A stretch of 64,000 nt of DNA from Rhizobium indicum (GCF_005862305.2 NZ_CP054024.1:186001-250000), one strand, 5' to 3'. Numbered from the stretch's first letter, positions 53,118 to 63,348 are shown. The notes: generated by a model not told the origin, from the letters alone. A program made the numbers and translations.

Positions 53118-53139
53118 AAATGAGTATTTCTACTCATTT
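53118..53139. promoter_or_regulatory. RhiR-box candidate before rhiI
   Basis: AAATGAGTA-TTTC-TACTCATTT, a perfect palindrome with 9-bp arms, 47 bp before rhiI. It looks like a lux-type box and suggests autoinduction. Confidence 0.65.
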
Positions 53140-53186
53140 TGAAGGACAGAAAAATCGCGCATGGTAATCCTCGGGGGCAGGGAGCG

Positions 53187-53753
53187 ATGATGAAGATTTG
53201 CATTGGGAACTCTCGGGCTAACTCCGTGCTCATGGAGAAAATCTGGCGATTTCGACACCAGCAATTTGTGGAACGACGTGGATGGCAGGCATTACGCAAG
53301 AGTGATAGACGGGAAATAGATCAGTTTGATCACGATTGCGCTATTCATTTTAGCGTTCTCAAGAACGATGCGGTGATCGGGTATTCTCGGCTCCTTCCTA
53401 CGGTGCAGCCACATCTTCTTTCAAGCGTCTACCCGCAAATCATGCGAGGTCAAAAGTGGCCAAGGTCGCACGACGTTTTCGAATGGACGCGGTGGGCGGT
53501 TGCAAGCGGTGACGAAAGGATTGACGGGGTTCGAGTATCGCGGGTTTTAATGATCGGGTTGATGGAGTTTTGCCGCGTTGCCGGCATCACCTCGCTTATC
53601 GGCGAGACGCATCCAAAGCTGATAAACTCCTTGCGCGCCAACGGGTGGCAAACACACATACTCTCAGAGCCCAGCATTTTCGAAAACGAATTAGTCGTGC
53701 CACTCGAAGTCATCCCCTCGTCCGCCCCGCAGACGTTGAAGGCAACTAGCTAG
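53187..53753 (+). CDS. rhiI: RhiI, acyl-homoserine-lactone synthase
   Basis: 188 residues from MMKICIGNSRANS behind GGGAG (a second ATG one codon later is equally possible). LuxI-family residues: the N-terminal RFRHQQFVERRGW, EIDQFDHDCAIHF, and DVFEWTRWAVASG. It makes the short-chain acyl-homoserine lactones sensed by RhiR. Divergent to rhiA. Confidence 0.93.
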   Translation: MMKICIGNSRANSVLMEKIWRFRHQQFVERRGWQALRKSDRREIDQFDHDCAIHFSVLKNDAVIGYSRLLPTVQPHLLSSVYPQIMRGQKWPRSHDVFEWTRWAVASGDERIDGVRVSRVLMIGLMEFCRVAGITSLIGETHPKLINSLRANGWQTHILSEPSIFENELVVPLEVIPSSAPQTLKATS

Positions 53754-54061
53754 CATAGGAAATTCCGCTCGATGTTTGAACCTTACGGCTCAGGGAGTTT
53801 TGGTCACCAATTCGCCGCCAGTCCGGCTCATCGGCGCACACAAGTCCCGCCTGGATTTCTTTTGCACAAGCGGTGCTACTTCGCAATCAATGCTTAGGTC
53901 AGAGAGCCAGTCACGTAGCCGCCCGGATCGATTGCAGCCTAATGATTCCGCAGCCTATGCCCCCTAGAACGGCATGGGACAGTCAGTGTACCTCAGTCAC
54001 TCGCGTCATTGGCATCCCTTTATGGGGACGGCGAGGAAAGCAACCAACCGAGAGTCATAAC
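53754..54061 (+). other. Intergenic before the 52-residue peptide gene
   Basis: About 300 bp, no gene or clear promoter. Confidence 0.5.
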
Positions 54062-54220
54062 ATGGAAACGACAACCACCCGCAAGCCCGTTAATCTCATC
54101 GGTAGCGAGTTGAGCGTGTTTGCCAAGGCGCCGCGCGTCGGACCGACCCCTTCGACCACAGAAATTGCTGCCATGATCAAGGGGGGCAAGCCAGGCGACA
54201 TGGACAAACTGGACGTTTAA
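54062..54220 (+). CDS. 52-residue peptide, possible RiPP precursor
   Basis: Begins METTTTRKPVNLIGSELSVF and ends PSTTEIAAMIKGGKPGDMDK-LDV. GAGAG lies 8 bases before the ATG. It has no signal peptide and no cysteine. KGGKPG gives a possible double-glycine cut, leaving a short acidic tail KPGDMDKLDV, or the whole may be the product. It is followed by a hairpin and an asparagine-synthetase-like enzyme, the arrangement of lasso and other modified peptides (precursor, hairpin, enzyme). No leader family is recognised and a lasso pattern is not evident. The frame can extend upstream to 53873 but without support. Confidence 0.55.
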   Translation: METTTTRKPVNLIGSELSVFAKAPRVGPTPSTTEIAAMIKGGKPGDMDKLDV

Positions 54221-54231
54221 GTTTCATCCGT

Positions 54232-54257
54232 GTGACCGTCGCCAAGGCGGCGGTCAC
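54232..54257 (+). terminator. Hairpin after the 52-residue peptide
   Basis: GTGACCGTCGCC-AA-GGCGGCGGTCAC, a 12-bp stem with one G-T pair and a tiny loop, then CCCCTTTAGATTTT. It could terminate most transcripts after the peptide gene and let some read into the enzyme gene. Confidence 0.65.
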
Positions 54258-54293
54258 TGCCCCTTTAGATTTTCATCAACTAAGCGATCACCC

Positions 54294-55892
54294 ATGTTCA
54301 AGGGAACGATTGACCGAGGTCATCTCGAGTGCGTGGCTGAGCCCCCGATGTACCCGCCGCCCTACCCCAACATCTCGATCAAGATCCTAGACCATCCTTT
54401 GCTCGAAAGCTTCCGGTGGGACACTACTGATCAAATCATCCTGATCTGCCGCGAGCGTTCCGCCGAAGCGAATGGGCAGCTTGTGGCACTCAGGGATTGG
54501 CCGATAGAACGAGCGCAGGATTTCTGTGCCTTGGGGCAATGGCCATTGGACTATCAGACAATTTCGATCAACCGCCATTCCGGCACGGTGACCTTCAGCG
54601 CCGGACATGGAGGTGTTGCGCCACTTTATCTGAAGGTCAGCGGCGAGCGCATTGATCTCTCCTGGTCGATAGCGGACTTTTATTCGGGCATGACCCTCGC
54701 CGACGTCGACACGGACCGAACTGGCCTGCGTCTTGTCGGCACGCTCCCCTATGCAACAACCACGATGTTTCGCGGTGTTTTCATGCTGACGGAGCGCGCG
54801 TCGCTTTGCATCAGCAGGACAGGAGCCGTCGAGACGAAATATCCCCCTCCGGCACCGTATTTCATCCCGACCCCGCTTGTGGATGAGGCCGATGTTGCAG
54901 CCGCAGCATGCCGTTTGATCGACACCCTGCTGCGTCGCTGGCCGCTCACGCCCACCCTCACTGCTAGCGAATTCAGCGGAGGATTGGATTCGGCAGTCGT
55001 TGCCGCCATTTTGGCTGGGCAGCATCCTGACGCCCTGCAAACCTATGCCTTGGAGGTCGAGGGGCAAGCTCGAAGTCAACAGACTTCGCGGCGCGAAATA
55101 GCAATCGAGCACTTTGGCTTTCACGACCAAACGCTGCGTGTTGACACGATACCAATGGTTCCGTGTGGATTCGAAGTGAGTAGCGACTACGTCGCCGCTC
55201 CCTACAATGCCGATCTGCAGCGGCCCCTCCATCAACTATTGAAGTCGCTCGCAACTGCCTCAGCCCCGCGGGCGGTCGCAACTGGTACAGGCGGTGATGA
55301 GTTGCTAAGGGCCCATGCTTTCGAACAAAGTCACGAGCAAATCGCTCGTAATATTAGCGATGCATTCCTTCCTGCGATCCTTCCCTCCGCCATGACGCTG
55401 GTGCTCAAAAGCCGATTGCCCGACTATGCAGCATGCTGCGATCGGGCACCCTTTCCTATTCTGCCGATCTCGGTACTGGAGGCACACGCCGCGCAGGCTC
55501 CTTTGTTTGCGAGCCATGGCATATGGCCAATTAGCCCATTCGCCCAGCCAGAAGCCGTACGATTTTATCGGAGTTTGCCTTTAGCCTGGAGGCACGAAAA
55601 GGCGCTGCATCGCCGGATGTTGGAACGGCTTGGATATCCGAAACGGTTCTTCGGCGTTTCTATAAGAGAAAATTTCGAACACTATCTGACCGGCTCGCTG
55701 ATTATCGGTGCTAGCGAGATCACTAATCAATTATCCCGTCGTTGCCTGCTGCATGAACTGGGACTGATCGATGCTGACCGGCTGATCGCCACAATAGACG
55801 ACATCCGATACGATTCTCCGCTTAGCGAACTCGGCTTTATCTTCCACGCAATTAACGTTGAACACATGCTCCGGCGAATTGATGGAACTTGA
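54294..55892 (+). CDS. Asparagine-synthetase-like amidotransferase/cyclase
   Basis: 532 residues. A PP-loop ([16 protein letters not shown]) and [20 protein letters not shown] show an ATP-pyrophosphatase synthetase domain of the AsnB/lasso-cyclase class. The N-terminal half resembles a glutaminase fold ([16 protein letters not shown]), but the chain starts MFKGTIDRG without the N-terminal Cys2 nucleophile, so it should not use glutamine; it probably joins an activated carboxylate to an amine, as cyclases and beta-lactam synthetases do. Sited right after the small peptide and hairpin. No peptidase or transporter follows; an IS3 relic directly abuts its 3' end, so the operon may have been cut. 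Start ATG has no strong ribosome site. Confidence 0.7.
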   Translation: MFKGTIDRGHLECVAEPPMYPPPYPNISIKILDHPLLESFRWDTTDQIILICRERSAEANGQLVALRDWPIERAQDFCALGQWPLDYQTISINRHSGTVTFSAGHGGVAPLYLKVSGERIDLSWSIADFYSGMTLADVDTDRTGLRLVGTLPYATTTMFRGVFMLTERASLCISRTGAVETKYPPPAPYFIPTPLVDEADVAAAACRLIDTLLRRWPLTPTLTASEFSGGLDSAVVAAILAGQHPDALQTYALEVEGQARSQQTSRREIAIEHFGFHDQTLRVDTIPMVPCGFEVSSDYVAAPYNADLQRPLHQLLKSLATASAPRAVATGTGGDELLRAHAFEQSHEQIARNISDAFLPAILPSAMTLVLKSRLPDYAACCDRAPFPILPISVLEAHAAQAPLFASHGIWPISPFAQPEAVRFYRSLPLAWRHEKALHRRMLERLGYPKRFFGVSIRENFEHYLTGSLIIGASEITNQLSRRCLLHELGLIDADRLIATIDDIRYDSPLSELGFIFHAINVEHMLRRIDGT

Positions 55893-55929
55893 AGGAGATC
55901 ACCCGCTAATGCGGCGGGATTTCGAGATG

Positions 55930-56260
55930 CCGGCAATTAGGTCCCTTACAATTCGGAAGCCAATGCAGAACGGCTATGTCGAGAGTTTCAACGGGCGCAT
56001 GCGCGACGAGCTGCTCAACGATAGCCTTTTCTTCGGGCCTCGATCATGCCCGAAGCGCCATTGCTGAATGGGCGGACGATTACAACCGCTTCCGGCCACT
56101 CATCGCTCGGATACAAAACCCCAGCAGACTTTGCCGGGACCATCGCCGCAACCGGCTCCAACGCTGCGCAAGATGAAAACTTCGCGTTTCCGCCGGTTGC
56201 TCACACCGCGCCAATTGGCGTATTCAAAAACGCCGGGGCTCTAGTCGCCGCTGGCTGAAA
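55930..56260 (+). mobile_element. IS3-family OrfB relic
   Basis: Three frames together give [20 protein letters not shown], then [20 protein letters not shown] and SLGYKTPADFAGTIAATGSN, the C-terminal part of an IS3-type DDE transposase, with two frameshifts. No N-terminal part is seen. Confidence 0.75.
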
Positions 56261-56884
56261 GTTCAGTGGCAGGTCAAGGGGTACACGCCGAATCGTCGCC
56301 TTCCTGCAATGTCCGCCCGCGCTGCGATCGCGATACCGCTGAGTGGTCTGGCGATGACCGATAGCAGCATCGTTGTGCCGGGGATTCCCCGGAAAAGTCT
56401 CATCAATCAATCACGGTATGACGTCACAACAGGTGAAATCGAAGAACTCCAAAATATGTCGAGGACAGCCGCTGCAAGCATATCCGGGATATGGCGCAAC
56501 GATGTGTTCCGTCACTGTGGGTTGCAATCGCAAGACAGCGCGCCTCAAATCGACGTCATGTTACCGGTTGGGCATCTAACGTGTCCGTCGAAATATGCCT
56601 GCTGGACGCGTCAAAGGTGTCATAAGCCAGCGTCTCCCCCAAAGCGCCGAAATTCTAGGCTTCCTGTCGGAGTCTGGCCGGCTTTCTGGCGACTTATTAC
56701 AAATTTAGTCGAATGGGGGAGGACAACGGTTGTAGACTTGTTGCTTTGGCTGCACGCGATTTCGTAGTCTCACGCTCGAATTCTTCGCCTCGATCGACTG
56801 CGTCGGCAATTGTGCGCTTGCATCATTCTTCGGGCAGGCGAAACGGGTTTGGCTTGAATTGTGCTGTAATCGAGGTTGATTGAA
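56261..56884 (+). other. Intergenic before nodT
   Basis: About 620 bp. A frame at 56309-56767 has no recognisable motif. No nod box was found. Confidence 0.5.
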
Positions 56885-58360
56885 ATGCATTCGCTCCGTC
56901 TAGCCGCTGCGGTGTTGCCGCTGCTTTTGTCATCTTGCATGCTCGGGCCCGACTTTGCACCGCCGGAAACACCTTTACCGGCGAAGTTTTCCGAGGGTGC
57001 AAAACAGAGCGTCGGCGATGTTGCGGTGTCGGCATGGTGGAATTCCTTTTCAGATCGTACGCTCAACCAGTACGTTGCCACCGGCCTGGATAAGAACCTT
57101 AGTGTTCAGCAGGCGCTCGAAAGGATTAATGCCGCCGCCGCGGACGTCACCATCACTGGCGCCGGGGGCCTTCCCAACCTTGATTTTGGAGCATCACACA
57201 CGATCTGCAAAGCGCGAGATGTCACGAGCACCCAGAATATCTCCGGGGGGCAACTATCGTTGACCGGGCTGCTGGACGTATTCGGCCAGTACCGGCGCAG
57301 CACCGAAAGCGCACTTGCTTCTCTTGATTCTGCGCATGCGGCTGTCGACGTCGCAAAGCTGGCTCTAATCAAAGATCTTGTTTCCTCCTACATCGACGCC
57401 CGGTACTACCAGCAGCGCGTCTCCATTTCTCGAGCGAACCTGAAGTCGCGCCAGGAGACCTACGATCTCACGAATTTTCAACTCGAAGCGGGAGCAGCTT
57501 CCCGGCTGGATGTCTCGCAGGCCGAAGCGCTTGTCCAGTCGACGATTGCCGAATTACCAAGTCTGGAACTGAATTTCCGCGTGTCGGCTCATCACATTGC
57601 GACCCTCATCGCCTTGCCGTCGGAAATGGTGGTCAAGCAACTGCAGAAAAACGAAGGGCAGCCGGTCTATCGCGGAAAGATCAATGCCGGCATTCCCGCC
57701 GATCTTATTCGCAATCGACCCGATATTCGCCAAGCTGAGCGGAATCTCGCCGCGGCGACTGCAAAGATCGGCGTGGCGGAAGCACGGCTTTATCCCGCGA
57801 TAACGCTCTCCGGCTCGATCACACCTTCCTACATCAATCAGCGTGGCCGTCGCGGCGATATCTCGAAATGGTCCTTCGGGCCGAGCCTTGACCTCCCGAT
57901 TCTGGACGGCGGCCGTTTACGGGCAAACGTGGAGACTTCTAAATCGGCCGCGGCAGCAGCCTACATAAGCTGGAAATCAACCGTGCTGACAGCTGTGCAG
58001 GAAGTTCAGGACGCTTTGACAGCCGTCCGACGCGACGTTCGCACAGTAAACTCACGTCACAGGCAAGTGGAAACGACCGAAGAAACACTGAGGCTTTCGG
58101 TGGACTCGCACAAGGATGGCGCCTCGTCTCTGCTCGATGTTCTCGACGCGCAAAGGCAGGTGTCCAGCGCTCAATCAAGCCTCGCTACGGCAATCCAAAA
58201 ATTGGCCAAGGATCACGTGCAGTTGAATGTCGCAATCGGCGGTCGTTTTGCGGCTCCCATGGTCGCGTCGCCCTGGGTGGAGGCTTCACGGGTGTCGCAG
58301 CAAATGCAAACGTCCGGTCCCACTCGCAATAGTCGAGCGTTGCATTGCGGGATGTTTTAA
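56885..58360 (+). CDS. nodT: NodT, outer-membrane efflux lipoprotein
   Basis: 491 residues of the TolC/OprM-like (RND outer membrane factor, NodT) family. ATG at 56885 follows GAGG at 9 bases; a TTG three codons earlier is unlikely. The signal peptide ends in a lipobox (PLLLSSC). Repeats of OEP domains: SDRTLNQYVATGLDKNLSVQ, NRPDIRQAERNLAAATAKIG and the end DVLDAQRQVSSAQSSLATAI. Forms the outer-membrane channel of a tripartite pump, possibly for Nod factors. In R. leguminosarum it follows nodN; here it sits 11 kb farther, behind IS3 debris, without nod box. The last about 35 residues (VEASRVSQQMQTSGPTRNSR) look off the family, so the 3' end may be rearranged. Confidence 0.85.
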   Translation: MHSLRLAAAVLPLLLSSCMLGPDFAPPETPLPAKFSEGAKQSVGDVAVSAWWNSFSDRTLNQYVATGLDKNLSVQQALERINAAAADVTITGAGGLPNLDFGASHTICKARDVTSTQNISGGQLSLTGLLDVFGQYRRSTESALASLDSAHAAVDVAKLALIKDLVSSYIDARYYQQRVSISRANLKSRQETYDLTNFQLEAGAASRLDVSQAEALVQSTIAELPSLELNFRVSAHHIATLIALPSEMVVKQLQKNEGQPVYRGKINAGIPADLIRNRPDIRQAERNLAAATAKIGVAEARLYPAITLSGSITPSYINQRGRRGDISKWSFGPSLDLPILDGGRLRANVETSKSAAAAAYISWKSTVLTAVQEVQDALTAVRRDVRTVNSRHRQVETTEETLRLSVDSHKDGASSLLDVLDAQRQVSSAQSSLATAIQKLAKDHVQLNVAIGGRFAAPMVASPWVEASRVSQQMQTSGPTRNSRALHCGMF

Positions 58361-59075
58361 CCTGATGGCTATGACACCACCCGTGTCGCGAGGATAAAGT
58401 ATCAATGTTCCGGGAGCGAGCGCCGTGTGACTGGCTCGATAAGAATGCCATTCTTTTGCGGTGGGTCGCTCGCCCAGCAAAACTAGTCGGATCTACCACA
58501 CGGGGAGCCAGGATGCCAGATTTCCGACCTGCCGAGAACGCTCTCTGCGCCGACCGAATATAATGGTGTTCCGAGTAAACTGACTTCGGCGTAGCCGGTG
58601 TTCATCCCAGGCGTTCTCTTGTCAGCGATCTGTGTTTGACTTTCGATACAAGCGCGAAGGAAGTGTCTCCGTCGGACTTAGATTCTTCCAATAAATACAA
58701 TTACTTGTGATCTGCCCGGTGTTGCCGAACTACTCAATCCCACCAACATGTCGGGCGTGTCAGATAGAGGGGAACTTTTCGTGCTGCTTTGAGGGAGTCA
58801 TAGCCGTACATGACCACTCCGCGCTTTGGCCATCACCAACGGGAGATTGTCAGCTCGAACATTCGCGGACTCAAGCAAACCTTCAACGCGCGCGCGCTAT
58901 ACTATATCGCCTGGGGATTTGTATTCGGTAACTAGAGTATTAAAGTCCGACCGGGCAATTGGCCGAATATATCAAAAAATATATTATTGTTGAATATTGA
59001 TCTATGATGGAGCCCCGTCTAGACCTGCTCAACACGCGGCAGGGGGACTACCCTGGTCAGCGACCGGAGGCTTAG
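58361..59075 (+). other. Intergenic after nodT
   Basis: About 715 bp, no gene seen. An AT-rich inverted repeat AATATAT-CAAAAA-ATATATT lies at 58966-58985, some 90 bp before the next small gene. Confidence 0.5.
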
Positions 59076-59465
59076 ATGAACCGACGTGACAAAATGCATC
59101 CAAACAAAGTCAGGTGTGATAGCCCGGAAATGGGGCTCGCATTGCTCGATGGCGAACGTGTGGTTGCTCCACGGCGTGCTATACGCTGCCCGGCCGAGCG
59201 GAACGAGCATCTGAATGCGCTTCGCGAGGTCGCAGATAGCGGAAGATACATCAAATCCGCCTATGCCTATAATCGGCTGATTGGTAGGAATAACCGATCG
59301 GCAAAATTATTCGTTGACGGTGAGGCCGACACACGTCCACCGAAGAGCACGGTTCGCTTAAAGCTGGCCGCTTGCGAAATACGACAGGCGGTAGACATTG
59401 GACCAGCGCGCTACCCGACCCAGCCGTGTGCCTATGCCATTGAAATCAGCGCTATAATGCAATAG
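59076..59465 (+). CDS. Hypothetical small protein
   Basis: 129 residues from an ATG behind GGAGG. Basic, no membrane segment or known motif (MNRRDKMHPNKVRCDSPEMG; RNNRSAKLFVDGEADTRPPK). I do not recognise it. The ribosome site makes it credible; the lack of a family leaves doubt that it is expressed. Confidence 0.35.
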   Translation: MNRRDKMHPNKVRCDSPEMGLALLDGERVVAPRRAIRCPAERNEHLNALREVADSGRYIKSAYAYNRLIGRNNRSAKLFVDGEADTRPPKSTVRLKLAACEIRQAVDIGPARYPTQPCAYAIEISAIMQ

Positions 59466-59644
59466 CTGCCAATTACGGCCGCGGCTGTTACAGGTGGTTG
59501 ATGCCGAATCTGGTTCGGGCGCGAAACGCGGTGCCGGCATTGGAAGGGCCGACTAATTCGATCTTAATTCGAAGCGACCGTCCAGTCTCAATGCAAGAAA
59601 CTCCTGTAGGTCCTTGAAGGATATCGACAGAGGAAAACTATCAA

Positions 59645-60358
59645 ATGCGGTGTTGCAAGAACGCGCCCCAAGGTCGTGGGGATGACCCAAATTTTTCTAC
59701 TGAACCAGAACCTGCAAAGGCCGATATTGCCTACGATGCTATCCGACGAATTCTCTACAGTAACGGTCGTGTGCCGGGGCAACATCTCAGGGAACAGGAT
59801 CTAGCGTCTAAGCTCGATTTTGGTCGAACGCCAGTTCGCGAAGCACTTCAGCGGCTTGCAGCTGAAGGGAATATCCAATACATCCCTCAAAGAGGCTTTT
59901 TCACGAGGCCGATGTCGGAAAGAGCCCTGTTAGATTTTTATGTTGTCGGACGTGAGACCCTGATCTCGGCATTAAATCGAATGCGGCCGCAGGTCCCAGA
60001 GACCTGGACCGTGGCGGATAAATTGTCCTCTGACGAACTTGCCTTAAGGGCAGAAGCGATATTCACTAAAATCGCCCAAGAAGCATTGAATTGCGAGGCT
60101 TGCAAAATCGTCCACCGATTCTGTTTTTGCACTCACCCTTTACGAATGGAAGTAACTGCGTCGGAACTTCGGCCCGCGTTTGTTGAGAGCCTCGGGAAGC
60201 TAATTGCCGCAATGTCTGAACTAGGCAGGGCAGCGACCCTGGTGGAGTCCGCGTTGATGAACCACCTTGATCTAGAACAGGGTGCCGTTTCAAGGATTGT
60301 ACAAGAGGTGAACGAACGTGGATTAACAGGTTTTCCGGGGCCTGCGAAAAGTTCGTGA
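59645..60358 (+). CDS. GntR-family transcriptional regulator
   Basis: 237 residues. Winged helix-turn-helix at about 24-90 (AYDAIRRILYSNGRVPGQHL, REQDLASKLDFGRTPVREAL, QRLAAEGNIQYIPQRGFFTR) typical of GntR/FadR regulators. The C-terminal ligand domain is diverged from usual FCD domains and contains CEACKIVHRFCFC. GAGG lies 10 bases before the ATG. No regulated gene is obvious next to it. It could be the repressor of the paired operators in the first 18 kb, but nothing here proves that. Confidence 0.8.
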   Translation: MRCCKNAPQGRGDDPNFSTEPEPAKADIAYDAIRRILYSNGRVPGQHLREQDLASKLDFGRTPVREALQRLAAEGNIQYIPQRGFFTRPMSERALLDFYVVGRETLISALNRMRPQVPETWTVADKLSSDELALRAEAIFTKIAQEALNCEACKIVHRFCFCTHPLRMEVTASELRPAFVESLGKLIAAMSELGRAATLVESALMNHLDLEQGAVSRIVQEVNERGLTGFPGPAKSS

Positions 60359-60460
60359 CATCGCAACCGTCATCTCGACGAATGATCCCAATCAACGAGC
60401 CTAAAGAACTTTGTCGAGTGCCGCGCATATCTGCGGCTGCTGCGGGCAATTCAAAAGCCG

Positions 60461-61319
60461 GTGTCGGTATCACCTATCAGCATTTTAATTATGTTGCCAA
60501 ATCAAAGAGGCTGCCGCATCCCTTCAGCATTCCAGAATATAGCGCTGGCAAAGCGAAAGGTGCTTGTGTCCTATCGGGCAACGCCCTCCGCAGGTTTCCA
60601 TTTGCCGCGGCTTTCCCAGTCCAGCTATGATGATCGAGCGACGTTTTCAGCCGAAGTCTCAAAAGATATTGTGCCAAAGATCATAACAGCCAACGGGATC
60701 GACGCTGCGACCTTGAGGAAAGAGGTTACGCCCGGCGGGTATCTCCTCAAAACCAATGCATCGCTTCAGACCGTGAGTGATCTCGATGAGGCCGCGGCCA
60801 ATCGACTTGCCGGCTCCCTAGGTTACGTCTTCCGCCAATATCGCGCCCTTACCGCTCGCCTCAACGACACGACAGGTAAGACAGGCTTTGTTGTCGTGCG
60901 GTTTCCGCAGGGCAGCCTTAACGCCACCGTCGCACAAAGATTCTTCGAGGCAGCGGACGCAACGAAAAAAGGTTTGGAGCGGCGGATATGCCGTGTTCGG
61001 TGACTAGCAGATCTTCCTTAATGCAAAGAATTTCGAAGGAAAGCCTTATAGCGGACTCGATGACGCAAGCTTTCAAGGCGGATTGAGCCGCGCAGCCGTA
61101 TCGTTTGGCAACCCAAAACCAAAGGTTTCTTCCTTCGGCAAAGCGATCGCACGCTTTATTGGGAATGATTGGCAGAGGTCAACAGGAGGCAAGGACTATC
61201 AAACCTTGCTCGGTGGACCGGACAGCGAGTTAGTGAGAAAGCTCGACGAGATCAGCAGGTACAATGCGTTCCTCCTCGCGAAGACGGCCGACACCAACGG
61301 CTGGGCCAAAGATGAATAA
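60461..61319 (+). pseudogene. Broken gene of unknown family
   Basis: Two adjacent frames join into one protein: first part VLVSYRATPSAGFHLPRLSQ ... GYVFRQYRALTARLNDTTGK ... RFFEAADATKKGLE, then, after a frameshift and a stop near 60990-61010, QIFLNAKNFEGKPYSGLDDA ... FIGNDWQRSTGGKDYQTLLG ... TADTNGWAKDE. The continuous protein character on both sides shows a formerly intact gene of about 280 codons, perhaps exported. I do not recognise the family. Confidence 0.6.
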
Positions 61320-61468
61320 GGGCCGGACGAGAACCTACGCTAAAGTCGCTTAGCGGGTTCAGATGGCATCTCGCAAAAAGGATCGTAAGCGACCGGTGAG
61401 GGCCGTCTTGCGAGGTTGAGACGAACATCGGAAGTCCTAGTGCAAACACTAGTATCATTCCCCAGAGA

Positions 61469-62584
61469 TTATGACTCTTTGACTGGATAGGCCTTGTGGA
61501 GTTTTTCCCGGGCTTTTTCGGTTGTGAACCTCCAATTGATTTGTGCTCGTTGAGCGTTGCGCCGTTGCTCCCAGGCAGCAATCTCAGCGACCATTTTATC
61601 CTTGTCGTCGATCCTGTGGTCGAGGCATTGGCTTTTCAGCACGCCGATTTCGATCTCAACCATATTCAGCCAGCTTGCGTGTTTCGGCGTGTGGTGGAAT
61701 TCAAGCCGCTTGAGCACACGACGGGCTTCGGCTGCGGGAAACGCATCGTATAGCGCGCCGGGTGAATGGGTGGAAAGATTGTCCATGACCACACGAATGG
61801 TCGGGGCGTCAGGATAGTCGATATCGACCAGCTCGCGCATGCACTCAGCGAAGTCCTGGTTGGTGCGCCGATCGGTCAGCTTTACCCGACGCCATGGCTG
61901 ATGCGCGTCGAGGAAAACGAAAAGATTGACGGTGCCATTGCGGCGATATTCACAATCATAGCGTAAAGGCTGCATCGGCTTTGCAGGAATGGGCTCGCGC
62001 ACCTCGCCAATCAGTTGGACCGGGCTTTCGTCAAAGCAGACAACCGGCCTTTGCGGGTCTGGGGTTTCAGCATACAGATCCAGGACGCCTTCCATTCGGG
62101 CGACATAGTCCCCATCGACCTTGGGAATGCACCACATGTCTTTGCGCCATGGCTTGAGATGGTTTTCACAAAGCCGCCGGCGTACGGTCTCGCAGGAGAC
62201 CTGCGCGTGTTCGGTTAGCTTGATCATCTCGTCAGCCAGAAGCTCAAGCGTCCAGCGTGCCCGTCCCGGTGGCGGATTGGAACAGGCCGTCGCCACCAGA
62301 AGCGCTTCCTCCTTGGCCGATAGTTTGCGGGCAACGCCGGGCCGAGGCTCCTCACTCAACGCACCTTCGAGATTGGCCTCTACCAGCCGTCGCTTGGTGC
62401 GATAGATGGTCGATCCGCTGACATTCAAGGTCGCAGCGATCACCGCGTCACTCACACCCTCATTCGCCGCCAACAGGATCTGCGCACGCTTGAGCCTGCG
62501 GGCCGCGTGACGGCCACCGCTCAAAAGAGCGTTCAGTTGCTCACGTTCAAACTGGCTGAGTTCCACATGATATCGTATATTCAT
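61469..62584 (-). mobile_element. IS630-family transposase
   Basis: 371 residues, apparently intact, from MNIRYHVELSQFEREQLNAL behind AGGAGG (longer frame to 62857 is wrong). N-terminal helix-turn-helix (DAVIAATLNVSGSTIYRTKR) and DDE catalytic core: CFDESPVQLIG, VVMDNLSTHSPG and WLNMVEIEIGVL. I did not define the terminal repeats. It separates the broken gene from the IS66 remains. Confidence 0.9.
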
Positions 62585-62623
62585 TTGAGCCTCCTTGTGC
62601 GATGAAACACAGGTTAAACTCAA

Positions 62624-62896
62624 ATGAATCAAACGCTTGGCAAGGATCCTCCTCCCGCAGCGCCACAGTTCACGCAGCTGCAGGGCCAATACCTGGCCTT
62701 CATTTATGCCTATGGCAGGATCTTCAAACGCTCCCCGGCAGAAGTCGATATGCGTCGGCACTTCCAAGTGACAGCGCCCTCTGTACACCAGATGGTGCTG
62801 ACGCTGGAAAAAGCCGGCCTCATTCAACGCCAGCCTGGACAAGCGCGAAGCATTCAATTGCTCGTAGAGCCTGAGGCACTGCCAATCCTCCGGTAA
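62624..62896 (+). CDS. Winged-helix (LexA/MarR-like) small protein
   Basis: 90 residues: QFTQLQGQYLAFIYAYGRIF, PAEVDMRRHFQVTAPSVHQM and VLTLEKAGLIQRQPGQARSI form a LexA-type winged helix. It is divergent to the IS630 transposase, 39 bp away, a pairing often seen with such elements, so it may be an accessory protein or regulator of the IS. Confidence 0.65.
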   Translation: MNQTLGKDPPPAAPQFTQLQGQYLAFIYAYGRIFKRSPAEVDMRRHFQVTAPSVHQMVLTLEKAGLIQRQPGQARSIQLLVEPEALPILR

Positions 62897-62941
62897 CTCA
62901 ACCAGTCAGAATCTCTGTGGAGCGGAACTAGGAGTAGTCCT

Positions 62942-63348
62942 ATGACAAAGCATCAGATTGAAGTGATCACGTCTGTCGAGCGCCGACGGCGCTGGTCTCA
63001 GGAAGATAAAGAGCGGCTCGTTGCAGCCTGTCTCGAGCCAGGTGCGGTGCTTTCCGAGATTGCGCGATCGGCCGGTATCCATGTCAGTCAGCTCTTCCGT
63101 TGGCGCAGGGAGCTTTGCCAAATCGAGGAGCCGAGGACGGAAACAACGAGCACGTTTGTGCCGGTGGTCGTGTCCGAGGCCGCGCTTCCAGCCTAGCCTA
63201 TTCCCTCGGGGCCACCCACCCCATCGCAGGCCGGAAGCGCAGCGATGTGACGATTGAACTCGGTCGGGACCGTCGTATCCGCGTAGACAGCGACATCGAC
63301 ACGGACGCGCTGGGCCGCATTCTCGATGTCGTGCTGGGGCGGAGATGA
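62942..63348 (+). pseudogene. IS66 TnpA, frameshifted
   Basis: First part EVITSVERRRRWSQEDKERL, VAACLEPGAVLSEIARSAGI, HVSQLFRWRRELC; after a frameshift near 63150-63200 the rest (SDVTIELGRDRRIRVDSDID) lies in another frame. Ends overlapping TnpB (ATGA). Confidence 0.8.

Noticed and set aside
54062..54220. Calling the 52-residue peptide a lasso peptide
   Set aside because: No convincing core with a starting Gly and Asp/Glu at position 7-9 followed by a long enough tail, and the lasso leader peptidase gene is absent.
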